From a virus: a stretch of 64,000 bases of DNA. Positions 57,081 to 64,000 of this stretch are shown here, piece after piece (the stretch's first letter is position 1; each line of letters starts with the position of its first letter). The translations under genes were made by a program, and so were the position numbers. The stretch spans positions 1 through 64,000 of IMG/VR virus record IMGVR_UViG_3300030109_006070; one strand, written 5' to 3'. The notes under the pieces were generated by a model. It had not been told where the DNA came from, did not search any database, and saw only the letters and a list, made by a program, of their open reading frames with translations.

Positions 57081-57839
57081 ATGATACCTGTATTCAAATC
57101 CACCTACTCAATAGGGAAGAGTATATTGACTCTTGATGATAGTGAGAAAGAAGGTGGTCCAGATAGTATTTTTGCGATTTGCGAAGAGAACGACATTAAG
57201 TCACTGGTTCTTGTTGAAGATTCAATGACTGGCTTTGTCACAGCTCATAACAAATGCAAAGAGAAGGGGATGGATTTAGTTTTTGGTTTAAGATTGATTT
57301 GTTGCAACGATATCTCTCAAGATGATAATTCAGATCACAAAATTGTTATTTTCGCAAACGATGATGATGGCTGTAGGCTGCTATACAAAATCTACTCTCA
57401 CGCTCACACAGGTAATGGCAAAGTAGATTTTAAGTTTTTGAATTCGGTGTGGGATGACAGCGTAAAATTAATCATACCGTTTTACGATTCTTTTATCTTC
57501 AACAATAATTTTCACTTGAGAAAATGTGTTCCTGACTTCAACAATATAAATCCTACATTTTGGGTCGAAGATAACGGATTACCTTTTGATCAGCTTTTAA
57601 AAGAGAAAGTCCTGAAGTTCGCTCAAGGCAATCTTTTTACAGAAAATAGACCGATAAGAAAAGTTAAAAGCATTTTTTATAAGAATAGGGAGGATGTCGA
57701 GGCTTTACAAACATATAAAATCCTTTGCAATAGAAACTTTGGAAGAGTTGCAACTTTAAGCTGTCCTAATTTAAACCATTTCGGCAGTAATGAATTTTGC
57801 TTTGAATCATATTTAGAAAATGAACGAACCACTGCTTAG
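57081..57839 (+). CDS. Separate PHP-like domain of DNA polymerase III alpha
   Basis: A 252-aa protein that looks like the N-terminal PHP domain of C-family polymerases. SIFAICEENDIKSLVLVEDSM (about 29-49) follows the LxxAKxxGxxALAxTDH layout, and KCKEKGMDLVFGLRLICCND (about 58-77) the GIxPIxGxE strand. The metal-binding His/Asp are largely changed, so it is probably structural rather than a nuclease. It overlaps the exonuclease gene by 20 bp, which overlaps the polymerase. Together the three replace a single bacterial DnaE/PolC. Confidence 0.75.
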   Translation: MIPVFKSTYSIGKSILTLDDSEKEGGPDSIFAICEENDIKSLVLVEDSMTGFVTAHNKCKEKGMDLVFGLRLICCNDISQDDNSDHKIVIFANDDDGCRLLYKIYSHAHTGNGKVDFKFLNSVWDDSVKLIIPFYDSFIFNNNFHLRKCVPDFNNINPTFWVEDNGLPFDQLLKEKVLKFAQGNLFTENRPIRKVKSIFYKNREDVEALQTYKILCNRNFGRVATLSCPNLNHFGSNEFCFESYLENERTTA

Positions 57840-58452
57840 ATTTAACAAAAAACAAAGATATATAGTCTTTGACACAGAAACTGAAGGATTGAATTTAATT
57901 ACCTCTAGGCCTTGGCAGGTCGCTTGGCTAGTGGTTGAGGGCGATAAAATTGTGGCTCGGAATGATATGTTCATTCATTGGCCTAATCTTAATGTTTCAG
58001 AGGGAGCCGCTAAAGTGACAGGGTTTTCCACAAAAGAATACAATAAGAAATGCAAGGCTCCAAATCAAGTATGGGAAGAATTTTCTAAAGATCTTTATGA
58101 TGAAAATAACTTGATCGTCGGACAAAATTTATTAGGTTTTGATGTTTACATGGTAAATATTTGGAGAAAGTTGATGGGTAAAAAGCCTGACTATTCATTT
58201 GTTTCTAGGATTATAGATACAAAATCTTTAGCTACCGCCATTGCAAAAAAAATTCCTGTAGACAAGGATGATTTTATTGGGTGGCAATACAGACTTTTAA
58301 ACCACAAAGAAAGAGGTCTTAAAACCTCACAAGCGACACTTTTGAAGAACTATAATATCGATCACGATCCCAAAAGATTGCATGATGCGCTGTATGACAT
58401 TGAAATGAACTTCAAAGTTTTTCGTAAACAACTTTTTGATTTAGAGATATGA
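57820..58452 (+). CDS. DnaQ-like 3'-5' proofreading exonuclease
   Basis: A 210-aa DEDDh exonuclease. FDTETEG (17-23) is Exo I. LIVGQNLLGFDVYMVN (about 103-118) is Exo II with N/D. HDALYDIEMN (about 188-197) is Exo III with His and Asp. It removes misinserted bases for the polymerase encoded next; the genes overlap by 4 bp. Being separate from the polymerase, it works like bacterial epsilon rather than the built-in exonuclease of PolC. Confidence 0.9.
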   Translation: MNEPLLRFNKKQRYIVFDTETEGLNLITSRPWQVAWLVVEGDKIVARNDMFIHWPNLNVSEGAAKVTGFSTKEYNKKCKAPNQVWEEFSKDLYDENNLIVGQNLLGFDVYMVNIWRKLMGKKPDYSFVSRIIDTKSLATAIAKKIPVDKDDFIGWQYRLLNHKERGLKTSQATLLKNYNIDHDPKRLHDALYDIEMNFKVFRKQLFDLEI

Positions 58453-61004
58453 GCAACTCCAGTTACACAGGTTATAAAACTCCTTTTCCAGTCGGCGTAA
58501 AGCTGCCAGAAATTAAAATAGAAAAAAAATATTACGAAGAAGTCTCTTGTGGAGACCTGGAGGATAACTATCAGTTTCTTAGGAAGCTATGCTTTAAAAG
58601 ATTAAAGGAGAAGGGGATAGATAAGTTAGATAACTCTCAAGTTTACTACGATAGATTAAAAGAGGAGCTTTCTATCTTTCAAGAGTTGGGTTTCGTAGAT
58701 TACATCCTGCTAAACTGGGATATAATGAATTTTTGCCAAGAAAACGATATCCCTACTGGAGCTGGAAGAGGAAGCGCAGCAGGTTCTTTAGTTTTATATG
58801 TTATAAGCGTCACTAATATTGATCCTATTGAATATGATTTGTTTTTTGAGAGGTTCGTTTCTAAAAGTAGGGCTAAAAAAATAGAACACAATGGTGAAAC
58901 TTTTCTAGATGGCAGCTTGCTTGCTGATGTCGATAACGATATCTCTTACGATAGAAGAGCTGAAGTCATCCAATATATTGAAAAGAAGTATAAAGGTAAG
59001 ACTTCTAAAATTTTAACTCTTAATACTCTAAGCGGCAAACTCTGCATGAAAGAATGCGGCAAAATTGTAGAGGAGCTATCAGAAATGGATGTTAATCAAA
59101 TTAGTGACACCATCCCTAAAAACTTTGGCATCGTTTCTAAGCTTAGAGCCGCTTATGAAGAAAGCGAGACATTCAAAGCTTATGCTGACAAGTATCCTAA
59201 AGTATATAAAATAGCGAAAAAATTAGAAGGTTTAAACAAAAACACTGGAGTTCACCCTTCTGGAATATCTATTTCTTTTTATGATCTGGAAGATATCATG
59301 CCATTACAACTGACAAATGATGAAGCTTTAGTTTCTGGTTATGACATGAATGATGTGGCTAGTTTAAGTGTTAAATTCGACATTTTGGGACTTAGAACTC
59401 TTTCGGTTGTCCATGATGTTTGCAAGCAAATAGGTATTCAAGCTTCAAACATAAATCCTCATGATGAGTTAATTTATACAGCCCTTTCTAATTTAAGATC
59501 TCCCCAAGGATTATTCCAAATCGAAGCTGAAACTAATTATAAAGTTTGTAAACTTATATCCCCTCAAAACTTAGAGCAATTATCGGCAGTAGTTGCTATA
59601 GCAAGACCTGGAGCTTTAGATTTCAAAGACAGATATGCAGAGTATGTTAAGACAGGAGATTTCCAGTCTGTTCATGAATATTTTGATGATATCTTGAGCT
59701 ACACAGGAGGTATTCCCCTTTACCAAGAGCAGTTAATGAAAATGGCTGTTAAAGTCGGATTTAGTCTCGATGAAGCGGAGCAGTTACGGCGTATAGTCGG
59801 AAAGAAAAAAGTTGATCAAATGCCAGCTTGGAAAATTAAGATCGAGGAAAAGATTCAAAAAAACAAATTAGATCCAAATATTGGAGATGTTTTATGGAGA
59901 GTCGCCGAAGATTCTGCGAACTATTCTTTTAACAAATCTCACTCCATTAGTTATGCATATTTAGCGGCTATAACCGTTTATTTAAAATTTAGTTATCCTC
60001 AAGAATTCTTTTTAAGTCTTTTAAAATATGCCAAGTATGAACCTAATTCTCATGAAGAGATAGCTAAGATATCTCAAGAGCTTTCGCATTTTGATATAAA
60101 ATTATTGCCTCCTGATTTAAATAAATCAGATATCGATTTTAAAATCGAAGGCAAAAACATTCGATATGGTCTGAACTCAATTAAGGGTGTTTCTACTAAA
60201 GTTTTGCAGTCACTGTTGGATTTCAGGGAAGATTCTTTTTCTAATAAATACGAGGTATTTTTATCTGCCAAGCAAGCTAGTTTAAACATCGGGATGCTTT
60301 CTGCATTAATCCAAGCTGGCTTGTTAGATTCTTTTGTAAAAAGCAATCGTCCTCGCTTAGTTTTAGAAGCCCAGACATTTAATATCCTTACAGACAGAGA
60401 AAAAAGAAATCTTATATCTATGGGGGAGAGATATGATTATGATATCATAACCGCTATCCATGAAGTGAAAAAAGAGGGCATGGTGGGAGATGATAACAGG
60501 AAGATCTTCGCTGATAAACGATTTGAAACATTCCGTAAAAAATTCCAACCATATAAAGATATTTACGAGATGAATAAAGAGCATATTAAATATGCTAATT
60601 GGTTTTTTGAAGAAAAGCTTTTAGGATATAGTTACTCCTACAACATAAGACAGGTTTTTAGCTATGAAGGGGATTTTCATTCCGCAGATACAGTAAAAGA
60701 TCTAAATGAGCGATCTAATATAAAATTTGTGGGAGTTTTAACCGATATTATGCGTAGAACTAGCAGAAATGGCAATAAATATGCCCGTCTTACAATGCAG
60801 GATGAAGGAGGCGTTTTAGAGGGGCTTTTCTTAGACAGCGCTAGAGACGCTCGGTTGACAGATTACTTAAATTCTGGAAAGAAATTGCCCAAAAAGTCCG
60901 ATGTCGTGATAATATATGGGTCAAAAGGAGATGATATTGTGTTTGTAGACAAAATATTTCCTCTTAAAGATAAAATCTACATGAAACTATCTGAACTTAA
61001 ATAG
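58449..61004 (+). CDS. C-family DNA polymerase (DNA pol III alpha catalytic part)
   Basis: An 851-aa polymerase without PHP domain, which is encoded by the separate gene at 57081. The palm begins GRGSAAGSLVLYVISVTNID (106-125), the universal C-family segment. LLADVDNDISYDRR (157-170) carries the catalytic Asp pair. GVHPSGISISFYDLEDIMPL (near 262-281) and DMNDVASLSVKFDILGLRTL follow, with SYNFNKSHSISYA-type residues (NYSFNKSHSISYAYLAAITV) near 497-516. An OB-like end (FVGVLTDIMRRTSRNGNKYA) completes it. It is the phage replicase. A beta-clamp motif was not seen. Confidence 0.93.
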   Translation: MSNSSYTGYKTPFPVGVKLPEIKIEKKYYEEVSCGDLEDNYQFLRKLCFKRLKEKGIDKLDNSQVYYDRLKEELSIFQELGFVDYILLNWDIMNFCQENDIPTGAGRGSAAGSLVLYVISVTNIDPIEYDLFFERFVSKSRAKKIEHNGETFLDGSLLADVDNDISYDRRAEVIQYIEKKYKGKTSKILTLNTLSGKLCMKECGKIVEELSEMDVNQISDTIPKNFGIVSKLRAAYEESETFKAYADKYPKVYKIAKKLEGLNKNTGVHPSGISISFYDLEDIMPLQLTNDEALVSGYDMNDVASLSVKFDILGLRTLSVVHDVCKQIGIQASNINPHDELIYTALSNLRSPQGLFQIEAETNYKVCKLISPQNLEQLSAVVAIARPGALDFKDRYAEYVKTGDFQSVHEYFDDILSYTGGIPLYQEQLMKMAVKVGFSLDEAEQLRRIVGKKKVDQMPAWKIKIEEKIQKNKLDPNIGDVLWRVAEDSANYSFNKSHSISYAYLAAITVYLKFSYPQEFFLSLLKYAKYEPNSHEEIAKISQELSHFDIKLLPPDLNKSDIDFKIEGKNIRYGLNSIKGVSTKVLQSLLDFREDSFSNKYEVFLSAKQASLNIGMLSALIQAGLLDSFVKSNRPRLVLEAQTFNILTDREKRNLISMGERYDYDIITAIHEVKKEGMVGDDNRKIFADKRFETFRKKFQPYKDIYEMNKEHIKYANWFFEEKLLGYSYSYNIRQVFSYEGDFHSADTVKDLNERSNIKFVGVLTDIMRRTSRNGNKYARLTMQDEGGVLEGLFLDSARDARLTDYLNSGKKLPKKSDVVIIYGSKGDDIVFVDKIFPLKDKIYMKLSELK

Positions 61005-61011
61005 TGTAAAG
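61003..61011 (+). promoter_or_regulatory. AGTGTAAAG promoter candidate
   Basis: AGTGTAAAG ends four bases before the ATG at 61016 (seven before the second ATG at 61019). It overlaps the polymerase stop codon region. Confidence 0.4.
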
Positions 61012-61015
61012 AATT

Positions 61016-63466
61016 ATGATGGGTCTAACTGATTTCAATTTAACCCCCAAAGCAAAGAAGGGACTAAAAGATTCTCAAAAATTTGCAGAAGCTAATGGTC
61101 ATACCTTAGTAACCACTGCACATCTAGTGTATGGTTGTCTAATTAACATTTCTGATAGCTGCGCTGTCAGATTAAAAACTTATGGTATTTCTTTCGAGGG
61201 AGATAAGTTTATTAAATTATTTAAAAAATACGCTTCTGAAAACAAAGATTACTTCCAAGCTTCGAAAGGCCAAGGCGGTTGGCATGAAGATGTAAATGAA
61301 ATCATATTTTTTGCTAAAGATTTTTCTGACAATTTTGATAGCTACTTTATAGGTATAGAACACATTCTATATACTATTTTGGATATGGAGGGTCACTTTA
61401 TCGAATACATGAAGGCTAATGGGATCGACACCATACATGCTAAAGATATTATTGAGACTTATATTTTAGAGACCAGTATCCCTCCTACAGATCAATTAAA
61501 AAATATTATTTTAGATCCTGCTAGATTAGATATAGAAGGTAAATTTAAAATAAAAACAAAAAAAGAAGCTGGCGAAGGACCGCTGCCTAATTTGACAAAA
61601 TATTGCGTCAATTTGAACGAAAGATTTGTTTCTCAAAAATCTTCTAAAGTTTCAGGCAGAGATAAGGAAATTCATGAACTAGTAGAAATTTTATCCAAAA
61701 AGAACAAAAGTAATGCGATTTTAGTAGGGGATGCGGGTGTCGGCAAAACAGCAATAGTAGAAGGCCTTGTCCAAAAAATAATCAGTCAGGAATGCCCCCC
61801 TCATATGTCTCTGATGCAAATTTGCGCTGTAGATATAAGCGCTATGATAGCTGGCACAAAATATAGAGGAGAGTTCGAGGAAAGGTTTAAATCTCTTATA
61901 GCTGAAGTGGAGAAAGAACCAAACATTATTCTGTTTTTTGATGAAATCCACACTATAATTGGTGCTGGAAATTCTGAAGGCGCAGTTGACGCTTCTAACA
62001 TGCTCAAACCAGCTTTAGCGAGAGGTGACATAAAATGTATAGGAGCCACAACAGCTCAAGAGTATAAAAAATTCTTTGAGAAAGACACTGCTATGAAGCG
62101 GAGATTCGATAAAATTTTTGTAGAGGAGCCTTCTAAAAGCGCCACTAAAGAAATTGTGATGAATGCTTTGTCTTATTACGAAGATTTCCACCATGTGAAA
62201 TACACAGAAGGAGATATAGATACTATTATTGATTTATGCGAAAAATTCTTAAGCAATAAAAGATTCCCAGATAAAGCTTTTGATATAATTGATCAATTAG
62301 GGGCTAGAACAAAAATTAAATATAATGAGGTTCCTTCTAATGTGGAAGATGTAAGAACTGCTTTTTGTGAGTTTTTAATGGGGACTTCTGAAGATGAAAA
62401 AATAGATGAAGATAAATTTACAATTCTTCTAAAAGATTATCTTGAGGTGATGGCCCGTTATGGAGAAAAAAAAGGAAGAAAGCAAAAGATAAGGCAAAAA
62501 GATATTCTTTCTGTTTTTAAAGATAAAACTGGCTTGTCTCCCAAAACAATAGCAAAAAACACTTCTTCTTTTTCAGGCTTCGCTAAACAAATGAATAGTG
62601 AAGTCTTTGGTCAAGAAGATAATATCGAAGTGATTCATAACACTCTAGCTTGCGTAAAAGCAGGTTTAAATGACCCTTCGAAGCCTTTAAGTAATTTTCT
62701 TTTTATCGGAGACACAAGCGTGGGTAAAACTTTTACAGCTAAAAAGATAGCTAAATATTTTCTAGGTAATGAAAAGTCTTTCTTGCAGCTTAATATGAGT
62801 GAATATCAAGACAAGACGGGCATCTCTAAATTAATGGGGGCTAATGCGGGTTATGTAGGCTATGAAGAGGGAGGTCTTCTTACAGAGTTTGTTAGGAATA
62901 ATCCTAACTGTGTGATTCTATTTGATGAAGTAGAGAAGTGTGAACCTAAAGTCTTAGATATTCTTTTGCATATTTTAGATGAAGGCTACGCTACAGACAA
63001 TTTAAATAGAGAAATCGATTTTACTAAATCAATAATTGTGATGACTTCTAATTTAGGCCATAGAGAAAAGTCTAAAAAAAGCATGGGTTTTATTCCAACC
63101 AAGCAAGACGAAAAAAGCGTTTATCACGAATCAATTAAGAAATATTTTAGACCTGAACTATTAGCTCGCGTTGATGAAGTTTTAGTGTTTAACGAGCTGG
63201 GCGAGAGGGAGTTGAGAAAAATTATTAAAAAAGAGCTAGAACAGATACAAATTAGGCTTAAAGAAAGATCTATAGATATCTCGTTCAAAAAAAACGTAGA
63301 GAAATATATTTTTAATGAAATTAAAAACAAAAAAAATCACGCCAGACAAATAAAGAATTTGGTAAAATCTCTCATTCAAATACCTATTTCAAATTATATT
63401 GTCAAAAACAGAAATATAGAGAAAATTTCTCTAAATGTGGTTGACAAAGCATTAGACTTCGCCTAA
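61016..63466 (+). CDS. ClpA-like double AAA+ unfoldase
   Basis: An 816-aa Clp ATPase. The Clp N-domain (1-150) begins FNLTPKAKKGLKDSQKFAEA. AAA1 has GDAGVGKT (238-245) and ILFFDEIH (305-312). AAA2 has GDTSVGKT (565-572) and VILFDEVEK (633-641). There is no long middle coiled coil as in ClpB. The second AAA carries KKSMGFIPTKQ (687-697) where ClpA has its IGL loop for docking ClpP; the tripeptide MGF fits. So it could feed proteins to host ClpP, or it may remodel phage complexes. No phage ClpP is visible in the window. A terminator follows. Confidence 0.88.
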   Translation: MMGLTDFNLTPKAKKGLKDSQKFAEANGHTLVTTAHLVYGCLINISDSCAVRLKTYGISFEGDKFIKLFKKYASENKDYFQASKGQGGWHEDVNEIIFFAKDFSDNFDSYFIGIEHILYTILDMEGHFIEYMKANGIDTIHAKDIIETYILETSIPPTDQLKNIILDPARLDIEGKFKIKTKKEAGEGPLPNLTKYCVNLNERFVSQKSSKVSGRDKEIHELVEILSKKNKSNAILVGDAGVGKTAIVEGLVQKIISQECPPHMSLMQICAVDISAMIAGTKYRGEFEERFKSLIAEVEKEPNIILFFDEIHTIIGAGNSEGAVDASNMLKPALARGDIKCIGATTAQEYKKFFEKDTAMKRRFDKIFVEEPSKSATKEIVMNALSYYEDFHHVKYTEGDIDTIIDLCEKFLSNKRFPDKAFDIIDQLGARTKIKYNEVPSNVEDVRTAFCEFLMGTSEDEKIDEDKFTILLKDYLEVMARYGEKKGRKQKIRQKDILSVFKDKTGLSPKTIAKNTSSFSGFAKQMNSEVFGQEDNIEVIHNTLACVKAGLNDPSKPLSNFLFIGDTSVGKTFTAKKIAKYFLGNEKSFLQLNMSEYQDKTGISKLMGANAGYVGYEEGGLLTEFVRNNPNCVILFDEVEKCEPKVLDILLHILDEGYATDNLNREIDFTKSIIVMTSNLGHREKSKKSMGFIPTKQDEKSVYHESIKKYFRPELLARVDEVLVFNELGERELRKIIKKELEQIQIRLKERSIDISFKKNVEKYIFNEIKNKKNHARQIKNLVKSLIQIPISNYIVKNRNIEKISLNVVDKALDFA

Positions 63467-63515
63467 TATACTCCTATGGTCGCCTTAAATATTGAGGTGG
63501 TTTTGCTCATGTCGA

Positions 63516-63550
63516 GAAACCCTCCCTTGAAAAAGGGGGGGTTTCTTTTA
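63516..63550 (+). terminator. Rho-independent terminator
   Basis: GAAACCCTCCC pairs with a GGGGGG-GTTTC arm around a short A-rich loop, followed by TTTT. It ends transcription from the replication block. Confidence 0.85.
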
Positions 63551-63559
63551 CTATAGACA

Positions 63560-64000
63560 ATGAAACTTTCTTCGCTTTTTAAAGGAAAAGTCTACGCTTT
63601 CCCTCAAACACAAAATCAAGATCAAGATTTAGCTTTTGCTAAAAAAGTTGTTGGAAAAGTTAATCCTTCCCTAGAAATTGATAGCATTTCTGTGGGCAAA
63701 ATTGAAGATAACTATGATGTTTTTTTGATAAAAGATAAAAACAAAAACAACTACAAACTTAAAATATCTCTAGACGATTCAGATGGGGTTTTAAAAAAAG
63801 AAGCTAACATTATAAAAAACTGCCAATCAAAAACCGTTCCCACCTTTAAGAGTTATGGCCAAATTAAAATTGGAGAAGACATTTCTTATTTGTTTACTTC
63901 TGTCCCTGAATACGAAAGCGTCAGAAACTACGGAAGATCGTGTTTAATGGAAAATTTAAATTTGTTTTTTAGAAACTATGTAGATTTTCAAAAGACAAAA
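63560..64000 (+). CDS. Partial kinase-like (APH-fold) protein
   Basis: ATG at 63560, open to the window end (147 codons). IEDNYDVFLIKDKNKNNYKL then KISLDD, followed by LKKEANIIKNCQSKTVPTFK and SYLFTSVPEYESVRNYGR, resembles the N-lobe of aminoglycoside-phosphotransferase-like kinases: a Lys on strand 3, a Glu in the next helix, and a hinge. The catalytic lobe lies outside, so activity cannot be judged. CTATAGACA precedes the ATG, fitting the leaderless promoter pattern. Confidence 0.5.
   Translation, partial: MKLSSLFKGKVYAFPQTQNQDQDLAFAKKVVGKVNPSLEIDSISVGKIEDNYDVFLIKDKNKNNYKLKISLDDSDGVLKKEANIIKNCQSKTVPTFKSYGQIKIGEDISYLFTSVPEYESVRNYGRSCLMENLNLFFRNYVDFQKTK

Noticed and set aside
61016-63466. 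ClpB-type disaggregase
   Set aside because: No long middle coiled coil, and a MGF loop fits the ClpA/ClpC docking loop instead.
1-64000. tRNA genes, CRISPR arrays, insertion sequences or integrase
   Set aside because: No TpsiC-like GGTTCRA segments in a cloverleaf setting, no spaced direct repeats of CRISPR type and no transposase or integrase motifs were recognised by eye. A tRNA scan would settle the first point.

Overview
The window is part of a large tailed-phage (Caudoviricetes) chromosome. It is AT-rich, densely packed, standard-code DNA with no rRNA, tRNA or bacterial housekeeping block that I could find. Head, tail, packaging, replication and nucleotide genes are all recognisable. 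The tape measure protein (2209 aa) implies a tail of roughly 330 nm if the usual ~0.15 nm per residue holds. I see no sheath gene, so a siphovirus-like particle is most likely. Tail fibres and lysis genes were not recognised. The host cannot be named. Its promoters appear to be ordinary TTGACA/TATAAT type, and Shine-Dalgarno sequences are rare.

Layout. (1) 1-1590: small leftward genes, mostly single units, with sigma70-type promoters whose -10 box lies only 6-9 nt before the ATG, so the mRNAs should be leaderless. A leftward terminator and a pair of palindromic repeats lie near the left end. (2) 1600-1990: a structured non-coding stretch and a 53-aa membrane protein. (3) 1994-30697: the rightward late block: tube-like protein, PhoH, zinc ribbon, sigma-like factor, putative small terminase, XPF/ERCC4-type nuclease, large terminase, portal, a probably frameshifted head protein, protease-scaffold, decoration protein, major capsid, connectors, tail chaperones, tape measure and distal tail proteins. 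A leftward structural island (15578-19100) sits inside it. (4) 30694-33493: a leftward operon (second sigma-like factor, SSB, glycosyltransferase, Hsp20, FmdB-like) behind a strong sigma70 promoter. (5) 33718-37355: class I ribonucleotide reductase and a DUF5824-like protein. (6) 37375-51398: a 14-kb sugar cassette with glycosyltransferases, methyltransferases, nucleotidyltransferases, epimerase and dehydratases. It includes a RuBisCO-like protein that keeps the metal-binding lysine triad but has lost the loop-6 lysine. (7) 51395-61004: replication and recombination: RecA-like, VSR-like nuclease, DnaB, TOPRIM primase, Cas4/RecB-like nuclease and a C-family DNA polymerase split into PHP, proofreading and polymerase genes. 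(8) 61016-63466: a ClpA-like unfoldase, a terminator, then the start of a kinase-like gene running off the right end.

How it fits together. Host polymerase would read the TTGACA/TATAAT promoters early. A second motif, (A)AGTGTAA(t/a)A, recurs 12-20 nt before the start codons of late and replication genes on both strands and is a candidate phage-specific promoter. Two divergent sigma-like proteins could read it. The RNR, polymerase, helicase and primase make the phage fairly independent for DNA synthesis. The sugar cassette probably builds and transfers an unusual glycan onto the virion or the host surface. The best candidates for undescribed biology are the RuBisCO-like protein in its sugar operon, the leaderless-promoter system with its second promoter class, and the possible -1 frameshift that adds a domain to a head protein.
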